A stretch of DNA of 64,000 nt from Paenibacillus sp. 37 (GCF_008386395.1 NZ_CP043761.1:7006001-7070000); one strand, 5' to 3'. Shown: positions 54,272 to 64,000, numbered from the stretch's first letter. Notes: a model not told the origin generated them from the letters alone. Translations and numbers: made by a program.

Positions 54272-55117
54272 TTATTGTAACAATTCCAATAGCCGTTCCA
54301 GATCCTGTTGACTGTAGTAGTTGAGCTCAATTTTACCTTTATCTTTATTGTGCTTAATTTTCACTGTTGTTTTGAAACGTTCACGCAGAGATTCTTCCAG
54401 TGTATCAATGAATGGATCTTTCTTTTTCAACTTCGATTTGGCTTTAGCCTCACCTGTTTTGGAGCGATCCAATTGTTGAACAGCTTCCTCCAACTCACGT
54501 ACACTCCATTGCTGATCAATGGTTTGTTTGGCAAGTTGCTTCACCACAACCTCGTCTTTCACACCAACGATCGCACGTGCATGTCCCATAGATAATGTTC
54601 CACGTGAAACATGGTCTTTTACTTCTTCCGGCAACGATAACAGACGCAAGAAGTTAGCAATGTGAGAACGTGATTTACCTACTTTTACAGACAACTCTTC
54701 CTGAGTCAACGCGAATTGATCCATTAACCCCTGATAAGCAACTGCAACTTCCATGGCGTTCAGATTCTCCCGTTGCAGGTTCTCGATCAACGCAATCTCC
54801 ATTACCTGCTGATCACTGAAGTTGCGGACTACAGCCGGTACCGTGGCATTACCACAATATTGCGAAGCTCTGAACCGTCGTTCTCCGGCAATAATCTCAT
54901 AACCTCGCAATACAGGACGAACAATAATGGGTTGTATGACACCATGCTGACGAATGGACTCAGCCAGTTCATGTATTGCGCCCTCATCAAATACTTTACG
55001 TGGTTGATAGGGGTTAGCCCGCAGTTGACTAATCGGGATTTCTACGACTTTATCATCGTCATTAATTGAAAGCGAAGGAATGAGGGCATCAAGACCTTTT
55101 CCAAGCCGCTTACTCAT
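54272..55117 (-). CDS. parB: Chromosome-partitioning protein ParB (Spo0J)
   Basis: A 281-residue CTP-dependent clamp. It has ISQLRANPYQPRKVFDE, the CTP/arginine motif GERRFRAS (in IIAGERRFRA), [12 protein letters not shown], the helix-turn-helix with VGKSRSHIANFLRL, and a C-terminal dimer domain. It loads at parS, recruits SMC and separates origins. Its start overlaps parA by 8 bases. It holds one parS site inside its own coding sequence, at 54596-54611, as in Bacillus subtilis. Confidence 0.97.
   Translation of the reverse strand: MSKRLGKGLDALIPSLSINDDDKVVEIPISQLRANPYQPRKVFDEGAIHELAESIRQHGVIQPIIVRPVLRGYEIIAGERRFRASQYCGNATVPAVVRNFSDQQVMEIALIENLQRENLNAMEVAVAYQGLMDQFALTQEELSVKVGKSRSHIANFLRLLSLPEEVKDHVSRGTLSMGHARAIVGVKDEVVVKQLAKQTIDQQWSVRELEEAVQQLDRSKTGEAKAKSKLKKKDPFIDTLEESLRERFKTTVKIKHNKDKGKIELNYYSQQDLERLLELLQ
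54596..54611. other. parS site within parB
   Basis: TGTTCCACGTGAAACA, one base from the perfect 16-bp palindrome. This variant is a known functional parS in Bacillus. Confidence 0.9.
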
Positions 55118-55871
55118 AAGAAATCACTTCCTTTGCGAGCTCTAAATACACTTCCGCCCCTCTTGAACGAGGGTCATACGTAATAATGGATTGACCATGA
55201 GATGGTGCTTCACTAAGCCGTACGTTACGCGGAATAATTGTTTGATATACTTTTTGTTGAAAATACTTTTTCACTTCTTCAATAACCTGAATTCCCAGAT
55301 TGGTCCGTGCATCAAACATCGTCAGCAATACCCCTTCAATCTGCAAGGATGTATTCAGATGTTTCTGTACCAGACGAACCGTATTGAGCAACTGACTTAA
55401 TCCTTCAAGTGCATAATACTCACACTGAATCGGAATGATCACCGAATCGGAAGCAGTCAACGAATTGATCGTTAACATACCAAGAGATGGTGGACAATCG
55501 ATCAGTATGTAATCATAGTTTTTTTTCACCATGGCGAGTGATTTTTTCAGGCGAACTTCCCGTGATATCGTGGACACCAATTCGATCTCGGCTCCGGCAA
55601 GCTGAATCGTTGCAGGTATGATATGAAGGCCTTCAATCTGAGTCTCCACAATCGCTTCTTGAGGAGGAACCTCATTAATAATGACATCATATATACAATT
55701 AGCCACATCTGCTTTATTGATTCCGACTCCGCTGGTTGTATTCCCCTGAGGGTCAATATCGACAAGCAATACTCTTTTCCCGAGTGAAGCCAGTCCTGCA
55801 CCCAAGTTAACAGATGTCGTCGTTTTCCCCACACCGCCCTTTTGATTTGCTACGGCCATAATCTTAGACAA
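55110..55871 (-). CDS. parA: Chromosome-partitioning ATPase ParA (Soj)
   Basis: A 253-residue deviant-Walker ATPase. VANQKGGVGKTTTSVNL gives the P loop with signature Lys, DIDPQGNTTSG is the Walker A' block and ILIDCPPSLG the Walker B. It works with ParB in origin segregation and controls DnaA. The start is TTG 55871 after GAGGTGA, 6 codons before an internal ATG. It forms an operon with parB. Confidence 0.97.
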   Translation of the reverse strand: MSKIMAVANQKGGVGKTTTSVNLGAGLASLGKRVLLVDIDPQGNTTSGVGINKADVANCIYDVIINEVPPQEAIVETQIEGLHIIPATIQLAGAEIELVSTISREVRLKKSLAMVKKNYDYILIDCPPSLGMLTINSLTASDSVIIPIQCEYYALEGLSQLLNTVRLVQKHLNTSLQIEGVLLTMFDARTNLGIQVIEEVKKYFQQKVYQTIIPRNVRLSEAPSHGQSIITYDPRSRGAEVYLELAKEVISYE

Positions 55872-56030
55872 TTACTTCACCTCAAATAAAATAGGAGTCT
55901 TTTCTGTAGGTTGTGAGATATTGTTAACAAAAAGCAGGCGGCTATCGTCCACACAAACAACAACTACCGTTCCATCAATATACCGACCGTTCTTTATAAA
56001 TGTCAGACCTAACTTGCTTTATAGACATAA

Positions 56031-56048
56031 AAAGCGGCCCATTGCCGC
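56031..56048 (-). terminator. Terminator after noc
   Basis: GCGGC-AATGG-GCCGC followed by TTTTTATG on the minus strand. The remaining 55872-56060 should hold the parA promoter. Confidence 0.75.
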
Positions 56049-56060
56049 CATAAGCTTCAA

Positions 56061-56879
56061 TTATTTGCGTTTTGGAATATGGATAACGATCTCATAATGA
56101 TCCTCATGGTCTGCTTCTTTGGTTTTGATGTCCAGACCAGAACCAGTTACCATATCAATGGATTGGCGAATTGTATTAAGTGCAAGCCTAACATCCTTGG
56201 TAAAGGAAACACGTCTAGATTTTTTAATCTTAGAAGATTCCTTGTAGAAGGCAACACGTGCCTCTGTCTGTTTCACATTCAATTCTTTTTCGATAATCTC
56301 ACCGAGCAACTTCATCTGTAGTTCTTCCGTATCCAGAGAAAGTAATGCTCTTGCATGCCGTTCAGAAATTTTGCGTTCCATCAATGCGGCTTTAATGCCC
56401 TCCGGAAGCTGTAACAACCGAATTTTGTTTGCGATGGTTGACTGGCTTTTGCCGAGTCGTTGTGCCAGACTTTCCTGTGTCAATTGATGCAAGTCGATCA
56501 GCTTCTGATAAGCGACAGCTTCCTCAATTGAAGTCAATCCTTCACGCTGCAAGTTCTCAATCAGTGCAATGGATGCGGCCTGAGAGTCGTTGAATTCACG
56601 CACAATAGCCGGAATCGTATCCAAACCCAATTTTCGAACTGCACGCCAGCGACGTTCCCCGGCAATAATCTCATATGATCCATTTCGCACGCGAACGACA
56701 ATAGGCTGAATTACACCATGTGTTTTGATCGTCTGCAACAACTCATCAATTTTATCATCATCAAAAATAGTACGGGGTTGATATGGGCTGCTCACAATTT
56801 CATTAACCGGAATCTGTTTGATCTCATCTCCGTTATTGCGCTCCGCCAAACCAAACAACTTCGAAAATTGTTCTTTCAT
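56061..56879 (-). CDS. noc: Nucleoid occlusion protein Noc
   Basis: About 272 residues from ATG 56879. A ParB paralogue: [45 protein letters not shown], and a helix-turn-helix with [17 protein letters not shown] (core [14 protein letters not shown]), which is the Noc form. The first residues [11 protein letters not shown] form the amphipathic membrane-binding helix of Noc. It blocks Z-ring assembly over the nucleoid. It lies next to rsmG, the usual position. Confidence 0.93.
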   Translation of the reverse strand: MKEQFSKLFGLAERNNGDEIKQIPVNEIVSSPYQPRTIFDDDKIDELLQTIKTHGVIQPIVVRVRNGSYEIIAGERRWRAVRKLGLDTIPAIVREFNDSQAASIALIENLQREGLTSIEEAVAYQKLIDLHQLTQESLAQRLGKSQSTIANKIRLLQLPEGIKAALMERKISERHARALLSLDTEELQMKLLGEIIEKELNVKQTEARVAFYKESSKIKKSRRVSFTKDVRLALNTIRQSIDMVTGSGLDIKTKEADHEDHYEIVIHIPKRK

Positions 56880-57308
56880 TCCGCAGATTACCACCTAGTT
56901 TCGTAATAGCTCCCACAGTCTTTGCAGGTGCTTCTTATTCAATAAGCGACCTTTCACATGCATCGTTCTTAGAATAAGTTTTGCCTTTCATAACGCTTTC
57001 TGTCATGCAACATCGAACGCATATCCATCTATCTATACATATAATCTATGATCGCTGTGACCCAGGATCGGATACTTCTATTCTATCATCTTTTCTATCA
57101 TAATCCTATGCTTACCTATTCTTTAAACTCTGCTAATTTTCCTGCTTTTTCTTTGCGAATATTGGAAATATGACGACTTGCACACATTCAATTAATGAAA
57201 TTGTTCATGAGTTACTGTGCGTGAAATTCATCATTACAGGTTATTTAAGGGATATGTAATACGAAGTATCTGTAATGTTGATCCAGTCCTCCATTTCAGA
57301 AAACAAAA

Positions 57309-57340
57309 AAAAGAGAATGTTTCACGTGAAACATCCTCTT
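57309..57340 (-). terminator. Terminator after rsmG, built around parS
   Basis: Minus-strand AAAGAGGATGTTTCAC / GTGAAACATTCTCTTT stem followed by eight T residues. The parS palindrome forms the top of the hairpin. Confidence 0.8.
57318..57333. other. parS site between noc and rsmG
   Basis: TGTTTCACGTGAAACA, the perfect 16-bp consensus for ParB binding. Confidence 0.97.
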
Positions 57341-57394
57341 TATCTATGTCTATAATTCTATTTCGTTTTGACTCACTTCAAAACCATCACGCAA

Positions 57395-58117
57395 CTATAT
57401 CAGCGGAGTCTTCATTGGAGTGCCTGGTTTACGCGGATACTTATATGGTGTCTTATCAAATTTCTGAATCAGAATGATGTGACGCTCTGATTCTTCAACC
57501 GGCAGCTGGAAAGGATGAACGGCCTTAACCCGTCCTTTCAGCTGATTGAAGCTGAACTCCGCTTCCTTCATTTCTTCACGCGGATCTCCGCCCTTCATGG
57601 CAGCGAATATTCCACTTTTACGAACAAAAGGAAGACAGAATTCATTTAGCACAGCCAGCTTGGCTACTGCACGCGCCGTAACAAGATCGTAGCTGTCACG
57701 ATACCCTTCTTTGCGTGCAATCTCTTCAGCACGTCCATGGACCAATTCCACATCAGTCAGGCCAAGGATATCTACCACATGCTGCAGAAAGCCAATACGT
57801 TTATTTAATGAATCAATGATCGTCAGCTTAATATGCGGGAAACAGATTTTCAGTGGCAATCCCGGAAAACCTGCTCCTGATCCAATATCAGCAAGCTTAT
57901 TCACTTTGGTCATGTCTGTATAAAAGGCCAACGATACCGAATCATAGAAATGTTTTGTATACACTTGCTCCCGATCCGTTATGCCCGTCAGATTCATCTT
58001 TTCATTCCAGGATACCAGTTCCTGATAATACAGTTCGAATTGCTCCAACTGGAGTTCGCCCAGCTCTAATCCATGTTTCTTTAAGCGCCGCTGCAGTTGC
58101 TGTTGAATATCGTCCAT
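57395..58117 (-). CDS. rsmG: 16S rRNA m7G527 methyltransferase RsmG (GidB)
   Basis: A 240-residue enzyme. The SAM motif ADIGSGAGFPGLPLKI and the segments VYTKHFYDSVSLAF and VTARAVAKLAVLNEFC (core TARAVA) are standard. It methylates G527 in the 530 loop of 16S rRNA. Its ATG overlaps the mnmG stop, so the two are co-translated. Confidence 0.96.
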   Translation of the reverse strand: MDDIQQQLQRRLKKHGLELGELQLEQFELYYQELVSWNEKMNLTGITDREQVYTKHFYDSVSLAFYTDMTKVNKLADIGSGAGFPGLPLKICFPHIKLTIIDSLNKRIGFLQHVVDILGLTDVELVHGRAEEIARKEGYRDSYDLVTARAVAKLAVLNEFCLPFVRKSGIFAAMKGGDPREEMKEAEFSFNQLKGRVKAVHPFQLPVEESERHIILIQKFDKTPYKYPRKPGTPMKTPLI

Positions 58118-60006
58118 TATTGTCCCCTTGCTGCGGTTACACGGTTATAATGCTCCAGGTAGACCAGCAGAATGGAGATGTCGGCAGGAGTAACTCCAGC
58201 AATACGAGAAGCCTGACCAATCGAGATTGGACGAATCATAGTGAGCTTCTGTTTGGCTTCCATAGCAAGACCATGAATCTCATCATATACGATAGTGTCC
58301 GGAATTTTCTTTTTCTCCATCTTTTGCAAACGTTCCACGTGGATCAACTGTTTCTCAATATAACCCGCATATTTAATTTGTATTTCCACTTGTTCTTTCA
58401 TATCTGCTGTCAGTTCTACCTCAGATGGTGAGAGCTGTTCAATCAGTTCATACCCCAGCTCCGGGCGGCGCAGCAAGGTAAGCAACGTACTACCATCCTG
58501 AATAGGTGTAGATCCGTACTCTTCCAGCTTGGCATTCACTTCAACCGGGCGAGCTTTAGCCACTTTCAGACGTGCAACTTCCTGCTCGACTTTCGCCTTT
58601 TTATCCAGGAATTTCGCATAACGCTCTTCAGGGATCAGGCCAATGTCATGTCCAATTTCCGTCAAACGCATATCTGCATTATCATGGCGAAGCAACAGAC
58701 GATACTCAGCGCGTGAAGTCAACAGACGATACGGTTCATTTGTACCCTTTGTCACCAGATCATCAATCAGCACGCCAATATAACCTTGGGAACGATCCAG
58801 TATTACCGGCTCTTTCCCCTGTACTTTGAGTGCAGCGTTGATTCCAGCCATAACACCTTGTCCTGCTGCTTCTTCATAGCCGGAGGTACCATTAATCTGA
58901 CCCGCCGTAAACAGACCTGGTAGACGTTTAGTTTCCAGTGATGGCCACAATTGTGTAGGCACCATCGCATCGTATTCAATCGCATAACCGTTACGCATCA
59001 TTTCCACTTTTTCCATACCTGGAATTGAACGCAGCATAGCCAGTTGGACGTCTTCTGGCATACTCGTAGACAACCCCTGTACGTAATACTCGGATGTGTT
59101 CTTACCTTCCGGCTCAAGGAATATCTGATGTTTCGGCTTGTCGCTGAAACGAACAATTTTATCTTCAATGGAAGGGCAATAACGTGGTCCGGTTCCTTCA
59201 ATAAGCCCCGAGAACATCGGAGCACGATGCAGATTATCATTAATAATCTGATGTGTATCCACAGATGTATACGTCAACCAGCAAGGCAACTGCTCATTAT
59301 CGGAAGATTCTGTTTCATAGGAAAAGAACTTCGGCTTGTCATCACCAGGCTGAATTTCGGTTTTGCTAAAGTCAATTGTATCCTTATGCACACGTGGCGG
59401 TGTACCCGTTTTGAAACGAACCAGGTCAAAGCCCAGTTCACGCAGATTCTCTGACAATTTAAGAGAGGGTTGTTGATTGTTCGGTCCACTCTCATACATC
59501 AACTCACCCATGATCACTTTACCTCGCAAGTATGTGCCTGTTGTCAGAACGACTGCTTTGGCCCGATACTCTGTTCCGGTCTGAGTCACAACGCCTACAC
59601 ATTTTCCATCTTCAACAATCAGTCGATCAACCATACCCTGACGCATTGTCAGATTACGTTCATTCTCCATCGTTTCCTTCATTTTATGCTGGTAGGAGAA
59701 TTTATCTGCCTGAGCACGAAGCGCGTGAACAGCAGGCCCTTTGCCCGTGTTAAGCATTCGCATCTGAATAAAGGTTTTATCGATATTCCGTCCCATTTCT
59801 CCACCAAGTGCATCAATCTCGCGTACAACATGTCCTTTGGCCGGTCCCCCAATAGATGGGTTACAAGGCATAAAGGCCACCATGTCCAGATTGATCGTAA
59901 TCATTAGTGTTTTGGACCCCATACGAGCTGCGGCCAGCGCGGATTCCACACCAGCATGTCCTGCACCAACGACGATTACATCATAACTGCCGCCATCAAA
60001 AGCCAT
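58117..60006 (-). CDS. mnmG: tRNA uridine-34 5-carboxymethylaminomethyl modification enzyme MnmG (GidA)
   Basis: A 629-residue FAD protein. The dinucleotide motif [39 protein letters not shown] (core PSIGGPAKG), [13 protein letters not shown] and the C-terminal tRNA-binding helical domain are in place. With MnmE it builds cmnm5U at the wobble position of several tRNAs. ATG 60006 follows GGAGG. It lies 221 bases after mnmE. Confidence 0.97.
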   Translation of the reverse strand: MAFDGGSYDVIVVGAGHAGVESALAAARMGSKTLMITINLDMVAFMPCNPSIGGPAKGHVVREIDALGGEMGRNIDKTFIQMRMLNTGKGPAVHALRAQADKFSYQHKMKETMENERNLTMRQGMVDRLIVEDGKCVGVVTQTGTEYRAKAVVLTTGTYLRGKVIMGELMYESGPNNQQPSLKLSENLRELGFDLVRFKTGTPPRVHKDTIDFSKTEIQPGDDKPKFFSYETESSDNEQLPCWLTYTSVDTHQIINDNLHRAPMFSGLIEGTGPRYCPSIEDKIVRFSDKPKHQIFLEPEGKNTSEYYVQGLSTSMPEDVQLAMLRSIPGMEKVEMMRNGYAIEYDAMVPTQLWPSLETKRLPGLFTAGQINGTSGYEEAAGQGVMAGINAALKVQGKEPVILDRSQGYIGVLIDDLVTKGTNEPYRLLTSRAEYRLLLRHDNADMRLTEIGHDIGLIPEERYAKFLDKKAKVEQEVARLKVAKARPVEVNAKLEEYGSTPIQDGSTLLTLLRRPELGYELIEQLSPSEVELTADMKEQVEIQIKYAGYIEKQLIHVERLQKMEKKKIPDTIVYDEIHGLAMEAKQKLTMIRPISIGQASRIAGVTPADISILLVYLEHYNRVTAARGQ

Positions 60007-60227
60007 TCCCGTTTACCTCCTTATTCCGCTGCATTTGGTGTAACTCACACAGACGGATCATGTTCTACAATAATGAGACTACTTCTAACCGTTCATCGGA
60101 ACTTGCATTCCTATCTATATGAAACCAACACGTAATGGCTACAATATCATTCTATCCTTTGACAACAGGCAGAAATTGTACCTTTCTATCATACACCACG
60201 ATTTAAGTCAATCGGCAGTATATTTTT

Positions 60228-61604
60228 TTACTTTCCTAGACAGAACTGGGAGAAAATCTGATCAATTAATGCATCATGTGCTGTATCCCCAACAATCTCG
60301 CCCAAATGCTCCCACGCCAAACGAACATCAATCTGTATCATATCGATTGGAATGAACTGCTCTGCTGCTTCATAGGCATCAACCAGGGACTGCTTCGCTT
60401 TCTTGAGCAAAGCAATATGACGCACATTACTGACATAGGTCAGGTCTGCGGACTCCAGTTTACCACTGAAGAATAGCGTAGAGATGGCATCTTCCAGTCG
60501 ATCCACACCCAGATCATCTTTCACCGACATCGGTACAAGCCGTTCTTCCGGAATGTAACGAAGCAGCACGTCACGTTCCACCTGTGGCGTTAAGTCCATT
60601 TTATTCATAATGATTATCGATTGTCTACCGCGGATTTGTTCCAATAATTCAATCTCATCGGGATGAAGTGGCTCCGCAGCATTCACAACCATTAAGATCA
60701 GATCGGCTTCACTTACCGCAGAGCGAGAGCGTTCTACCCCGATCTTCTCTACAACGTCCATTGTTTCCCGGATTCCTGCCGTATCCAGCAACTTCAGTGG
60801 GATATTATTGATCGTAATGAATTCCTCGATCACATCACGAGTTGTTCCTGGAATGTCCGTGACGATAGCCCGATTATCTTGAGCGAGTGTGTTCATTAAT
60901 GAGGATTTACCTACGTTAGGTCGTCCAACGATAGCCGTCGTGATACCTTCTCGCAGGATCTTTCCTTGCTCTGCTGTAGTCAGCAATTTATCAATTTCAG
61001 TCATAACGTGACTGGACTTTTCTTTAATAAAATCAGACGTTAACGACTCCACATCATGCTCGGGATAATCGATATTCACTTCAATATGAGCCAGTGTTTC
61101 CACCAGTGTATATCGTAGATCACGCAATTTGGAGGATAGTTTGCCTTCAACCTGTTTCAATGCAACCGAGAAAGCTCTGTCCGATTTGGAACGAATAAGA
61201 TCCATGACACCTTCAGCCTGAGACAGGTCAATCCGCCCATTAAGGAAAGCACGCTTTGTGAATTCACCGGGTTCAGCCAGACGAATATCAAGCTGCAACA
61301 ACAGGTCCATGACCCGTTTTACAGACACTACACCGCCATGCGCACTGATCTCCACGACATCTTCTGTTGTGAACGAGCGTGGTGCTCGCATGACCGTAAC
61401 CAATACTTCCTCAATCTTTTCCCCATTAACGGAATCTATGATATGACCATAATGAACCGTGTGAGATGCTGCCTGAGTTAAAGGGGTTTTGCTGCGAAAA
61501 ATCTTTTCCGTCTCCGACACTGCTTCCGGGCCGCTGACCCGGATCACGGCGATACCCGCCTCTCCGACAGCCGTTGATATCGCTGTGATCGTATCACTGA
61601 TCAT
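60228..61604 (-). CDS. mnmE: tRNA modification GTPase MnmE (TrmE)
   Basis: A 458-residue protein. The N-terminal folate-binding domain begins DTITAISTAVGEAGIAVIRV (core DTITAISTAVGE). The G domain shows VGRPNVGKSSLMN, DIPGTTRD, DTAGIR and NKMD (G1 to G4). The C-terminus ends FSQFCLGK, with the catalytic cysteine motif C-[IL]-GK. It partners with MnmG downstream. GGAGAG precedes ATG. Confidence 0.97.
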   Translation of the reverse strand: MISDTITAISTAVGEAGIAVIRVSGPEAVSETEKIFRSKTPLTQAASHTVHYGHIIDSVNGEKIEEVLVTVMRAPRSFTTEDVVEISAHGGVVSVKRVMDLLLQLDIRLAEPGEFTKRAFLNGRIDLSQAEGVMDLIRSKSDRAFSVALKQVEGKLSSKLRDLRYTLVETLAHIEVNIDYPEHDVESLTSDFIKEKSSHVMTEIDKLLTTAEQGKILREGITTAIVGRPNVGKSSLMNTLAQDNRAIVTDIPGTTRDVIEEFITINNIPLKLLDTAGIRETMDVVEKIGVERSRSAVSEADLILMVVNAAEPLHPDEIELLEQIRGRQSIIIMNKMDLTPQVERDVLLRYIPEERLVPMSVKDDLGVDRLEDAISTLFFSGKLESADLTYVSNVRHIALLKKAKQSLVDAYEAAEQFIPIDMIQIDVRLAWEHLGEIVGDTAHDALIDQIFSQFCLGK

Positions 61605-61760
61605 GGTTATCTCTCCTTGCTCTATTTTAAAATTGCCGTCCCTTTAGGGACGCCATATCCATTTTCAAATCTATTGATGATATATCATATGACATGCTGC
61701 TTATCGTATTAAGTTCACTCTTTACTTGTTCTACGCACCTTATCAAATTGCTTCTGTACG

Positions 61761-61800
61761 AAAAAAGCAATGGCTTCTGCACCGGGCAGGAAGCCATTGC
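61761..61800 (-). terminator. Terminator after jag
   Basis: Perfect 11-bp stem GCAATGGCTTC / GAAGCCATTGC, 12-base loop, then six T residues on the minus strand. Confidence 0.9.
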
Positions 61801-61815
61801 GTCTTCAATTTCGTG

Positions 61816-62517
61816 TTATTTCGTCGTAATAACCACACGCCGATTAGGCTCCTCGCCCTTACTTAACGTCTTAATCTGCGGGTGATTTTGCAGTTTTGCA
61901 TGGATGACTTTTCGTTCGAGCGGTGGCATTGGCTCCAGTACAACTTCCTTACCGGTACGGATTGCTTGCCCAGCCAACCGTTCAGCCAGATCCTCCAGTG
62001 TCTTCCGCCGACGTTGACGGAAATTCTCCGCGTCGAGCACAATTCGAACGAAGCTTTCCGAATATCGGTTCGCTACAATGTTCGTTAGATACTGAAGCGC
62101 ATCCAGCGTCTGTCCACGTCTGCCAATAATCATGCCCAGATCTTCGCCGGCAATATTGAAGATATGTCCATCCCGCTGTTTTTTGATATGCACTTCAACA
62201 TCCAGTCCCATACCTGCTGCGACCTCTTTCAAGAAAGCAGCCGCTTCTTCATAGGGATTTTTAGCTGCAACATCCTCAAGTAATGCATCTACCTCAGATT
62301 TGTATGCAGCTGGCTTGATCGGCTGTGGAACAACTTCCGGTACAGGCAACAATTTCACTTCAACTTTGGCCGCCCTCACCCCGAACAAACCCAGGAATCC
62401 TTTTGACGGCTGCTCTAACACTTGTATCTCGACCTTGTCCCGACTTACGCCAAGCTCGGTCAATCCTTGGTTTACAGCATCTTCAACGGTTTTTCCTGAC
62501 GTAATGACTTTGGTCAT
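61816..62517 (-). CDS. jag: RNA-binding protein Jag (KhpB/EloR)
   Basis: A 233-residue protein. The N-terminal Jag domain (SGKTVEDAVNQGLTELGV, then KGFLGLFG), a KH domain with IIGRRGQTLDALQYL (core GRRGQTLDALQ), and the C-terminal R3H domain with EPMPPLERKVIHAKL are present in order. It binds RNA and helps set cell elongation and division in Gram-positives. Its ATG overlaps the end of yidC by 4 bases. Confidence 0.96.
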   Translation of the reverse strand: MTKVITSGKTVEDAVNQGLTELGVSRDKVEIQVLEQPSKGFLGLFGVRAAKVEVKLLPVPEVVPQPIKPAAYKSEVDALLEDVAAKNPYEEAAAFLKEVAAGMGLDVEVHIKKQRDGHIFNIAGEDLGMIIGRRGQTLDALQYLTNIVANRYSESFVRIVLDAENFRQRRRKTLEDLAERLAGQAIRTGKEVVLEPMPPLERKVIHAKLQNHPQIKTLSKGEEPNRRVVITTK

Positions 62518-63392
62518 TTCGATTTTTTGGCCCCTTTCGACCCTTTTCCAGAGACGGTCGCTTTGCCACCGTTTTTGCGTTTAGCTCCATTTTTGGAAGA
62601 GCTATTCTGCTTCACGTTGACCTCAGCCACGATTTTATCATTATTCCGGTAAAGGAAATAGTTTTGTACGATCGTGTAGATGTTACTGTAGAACCAGTAC
62701 AGCGGAAGTGCTGACGGGAACTGATAAGACATCACGAAGATCAAAATCGGGTATACCCACAGCATAAACTGCATCGGACCCACTTGCTGTGCAGGGTTCA
62801 TACGCATCATCATCCATGTTTGAATGAATGTTGTGATGGCAGCCAGCACTGGCAAAATAAACAGGTGATCGGGTGATCCGAGCTGGAGCCACAAGAAATC
62901 ATGCGTTCTCAGACTGGAGTTTCCGTAAATTGAGTTATAAAGTGCGATGTAAATCGGCATCTGAATGATAAGCGGCAGACAACCGGCCATCGGATTAACT
63001 TTGTTCTCCTGGAACAACTTCATTGTTTCTTGCTGAACTTTCTCAGGTGTATCTTTAAACTTCGCTTGAATCTCCTTCAGCTGCGGCTGAATCGCCTGCA
63101 TAGCTTTGGAGCTACGGACTTGTTTCATTGTTAATGGTAAAATCAATGTCCGTACAATAAGCACCATCACGAGGACGGCCAGTCCATATTCACCGTTGAA
63201 CCAGTTGGCGAAAGTATCGAGCGCTAGTGAAAACCAATATACAACATTACTTTGCCAGAATGAGCCACTGTTCTTTAGATCTTCCGTAGTAACCCCGGCT
63301 CCTTGTGGAGTACATCCGGCGAGTACGGTGACCATTGCAATGACTGCAATGAGGAGAATCCACTTCCCCTTTGATGTCTTCAATCGCGACAC
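62514..63392 (-). CDS. yidC: Membrane protein insertase YidC/SpoIIIJ
   Basis: A 292-residue lipoprotein-type insertase from GTG 63392. The signal ends in the lipobox VLAGCTPQG. Five core membrane helices follow, with the conserved positive groove residue in the first (LILPLTMKQVRSSKAM around TMKQVR) and NPMAGCLPLIIQMPIYIALY (core NPMAGCLP). The C-terminal tail is Lys/Gly-rich, able to touch the ribosome. SpoIIIJ also serves in sporulation. It lies 75 bases from rnpA; the yidD gene often found between them is missing. Confidence 0.96.
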   Translation of the reverse strand: MSRLKTSKGKWILLIAVIAMVTVLAGCTPQGAGVTTEDLKNSGSFWQSNVVYWFSLALDTFANWFNGEYGLAVLVMVLIVRTLILPLTMKQVRSSKAMQAIQPQLKEIQAKFKDTPEKVQQETMKLFQENKVNPMAGCLPLIIQMPIYIALYNSIYGNSSLRTHDFLWLQLGSPDHLFILPVLAAITTFIQTWMMMRMNPAQQVGPMQFMLWVYPILIFVMSYQFPSALPLYWFYSNIYTIVQNYFLYRNNDKIVAEVNVKQNSSSKNGAKRKNGGKATVSGKGSKGAKKSK

Positions 63393-63467
63393 TTCATAAC
63401 CCCTCTCTTAACCAATCCATTCCATCGTAAAATCATACCATAATTAGGAGGACAAATAAACCGAAGC

Positions 63468-63818
63468 TTACCGCTTGCCCGACTTCAAAAGAGAGCCCTT
63501 ACGCAGCGCATGCAGCAGGCTTTTTTCCATTTCCTTATAGGGCATGTCCAGTGCACCTTTTCTGACGATAAAAATCAGATCCATCTGCGTGACGATCTCA
63601 TGCTCATGATGACGAATAATTTCCTTAATCATGCGTCTCATCCGGTTGCGTACGACAGCGTTTCCGATTTTCTTGCTGCATGATACGCCGACCCGAAATT
63701 GTTCCGTATCTTTACGGCGACAACCATACACCACGAATTGATGATTGGCAAACGATTTCCCATACCGGTATACGCGGCTAAAGTCCGCCCGGTTTCGTAG
63801 ACGCAGTCTTTTATACAC
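63468..63818 (-). CDS. rnpA: Ribonuclease P protein component
   Basis: A 116-residue basic protein from GTG 63818, with AAGGAG upstream. It has RLRNRADFSRVYRYGKSFAN, GVSCSKKIGNAVVRNRMRRM (the RNR motif AVVRNRMRR) and the closing basic tail. It helps RNase P RNA bind precursor tRNA. In nearly all bacteria rpmH lies directly upstream. Confidence 0.97.
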   Translation of the reverse strand: MYKRLRLRNRADFSRVYRYGKSFANHQFVVYGCRRKDTEQFRVGVSCSKKIGNAVVRNRMRRMIKEIIRHHEHEIVTQMDLIFIVRKGALDMPYKEMEKSLLHALRKGSLLKSGKR

Positions 63819-64000
63819 GGCGCTTCTCCTTGCTGTTCTCCACCAATGTTATTGACGGAGGCCTCATTACTGATTTAGTATAGGCTTTCTTGAATGACGG
63901 TAAACCGTCTTGGCGACAACTTCATTTGGGATGATGGTTGAACGGCCATATGAGCCACACAAGCATTCATCCGGGATGATAGTAGATCGGACATTTAACC
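63819..64000. other. rnpA upstream region; rpmH not reached
   Basis: 182 bases without a gene. The rpmH motif (MRPTFKPN start) is not seen, so rpmH lies beyond 64000. The words ATCATCCCGGATGAA and ATCATCCCAAATGAA occur as two near-identical direct repeats on the minus strand (near 63930 and 63975). Confidence 0.5.

Noticed and set aside
58330..58345. CGTTCCACGTGGATCA inside mnmG as a third parS
   Set aside because: Several mismatches to the 16-bp consensus, including outside the central CACGTG; probably coding chance.
63819..64000. rpmH or DnaA boxes at the window end
   Set aside because: No L34 start motif and no TTATCCACA cluster was found; both are expected just beyond the edge.

Overview
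The window looks like the left flank of a replication origin in a Paenibacillus-type Firmicute. The evidence is gene order: rnpA, yidC/spoIIIJ, jag, mnmE, mnmG, rsmG, noc, parA, parB, then yyaC, rpsF-ssb-rpsR, gdpP-rplI-dnaB, purA, walRKHIJ, htrA and rlmH. This is the classic Firmicute origin-proximal series. Almost all core genes lie on the minus strand, transcribed away from an origin expected just beyond position 64000; rpmH and dnaA are not inside the window. Spore-associated yyaC and spoIIIJ, two parS sites and both parB and noc fit a spore-forming Bacillales member. Genus is inferred from style and content, not proven.

Region 1-13.9 kb is accessory. It holds the start of a secreted protein, a VanRS-like two-component pair whose kinase carries an extra C-terminal membrane anchor and ectodomain, a YndJ-like membrane protein, a HEAT-repeat protein, an aldehyde dehydrogenase/MetE-like pair, a GH120-type beta-xylosidase, a phosphotransferase of the APH fold, and an epoxide-hydrolase/YdeI pair with a divergent WYL regulator. 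The tail of the epoxide-hydrolase gene is duplicated as a decayed copy.

Region 13.9-31.7 kb holds rlmH, a CxxH/CxxC miniprotein, a lipoprotein, HtrA, the essential wal cell-wall regulon operon (walR, walK, walH, walI, walJ), an M23/LysM/G5 endopeptidase preceded by a WalR-box-like sequence, a methyltransferase with a sequestered ribosome binding site, purA with a PurBox-flanked promoter, and dnaB. Region 31.7-37.3 kb holds rplI, gdpP (c-di-AMP phosphodiesterase), yybS, a MazG-like gene, a CBS protein and an LCP-family wall-polymer ligase. Region 37.7-47.8 kb holds a 14-TM drug exporter, a DacA-like protein lacking the catalytic serine, a five-gene oligopeptide ABC transporter, and an M15 peptidase. 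Region 48-64 kb holds rpsR-ssb-rpsF, yjzC, a candidate structured RNA, tRNA-Ser, mscS, yyaC, a cysteine desulfurase-like gene, chromosome partition genes and the RNA-modification/membrane-insertion genes next to the origin.

The three most unusual signals are: (i) two copies of a structured interspersed repeat (20216-20352 and 37309-37486) whose stems show compensatory base changes, one of them splitting walH from walI; (ii) an apparently unannotated structured RNA of about 200 nt at 49627-49849, closed by a 9-bp stem and followed at once by a terminator; (iii) proteins of odd architecture or missing key residues, namely the ectodomain-tailed histidine kinase and the SxxK-less peptidase S11. 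No prophage, insertion sequence, CRISPR array or rRNA was seen.
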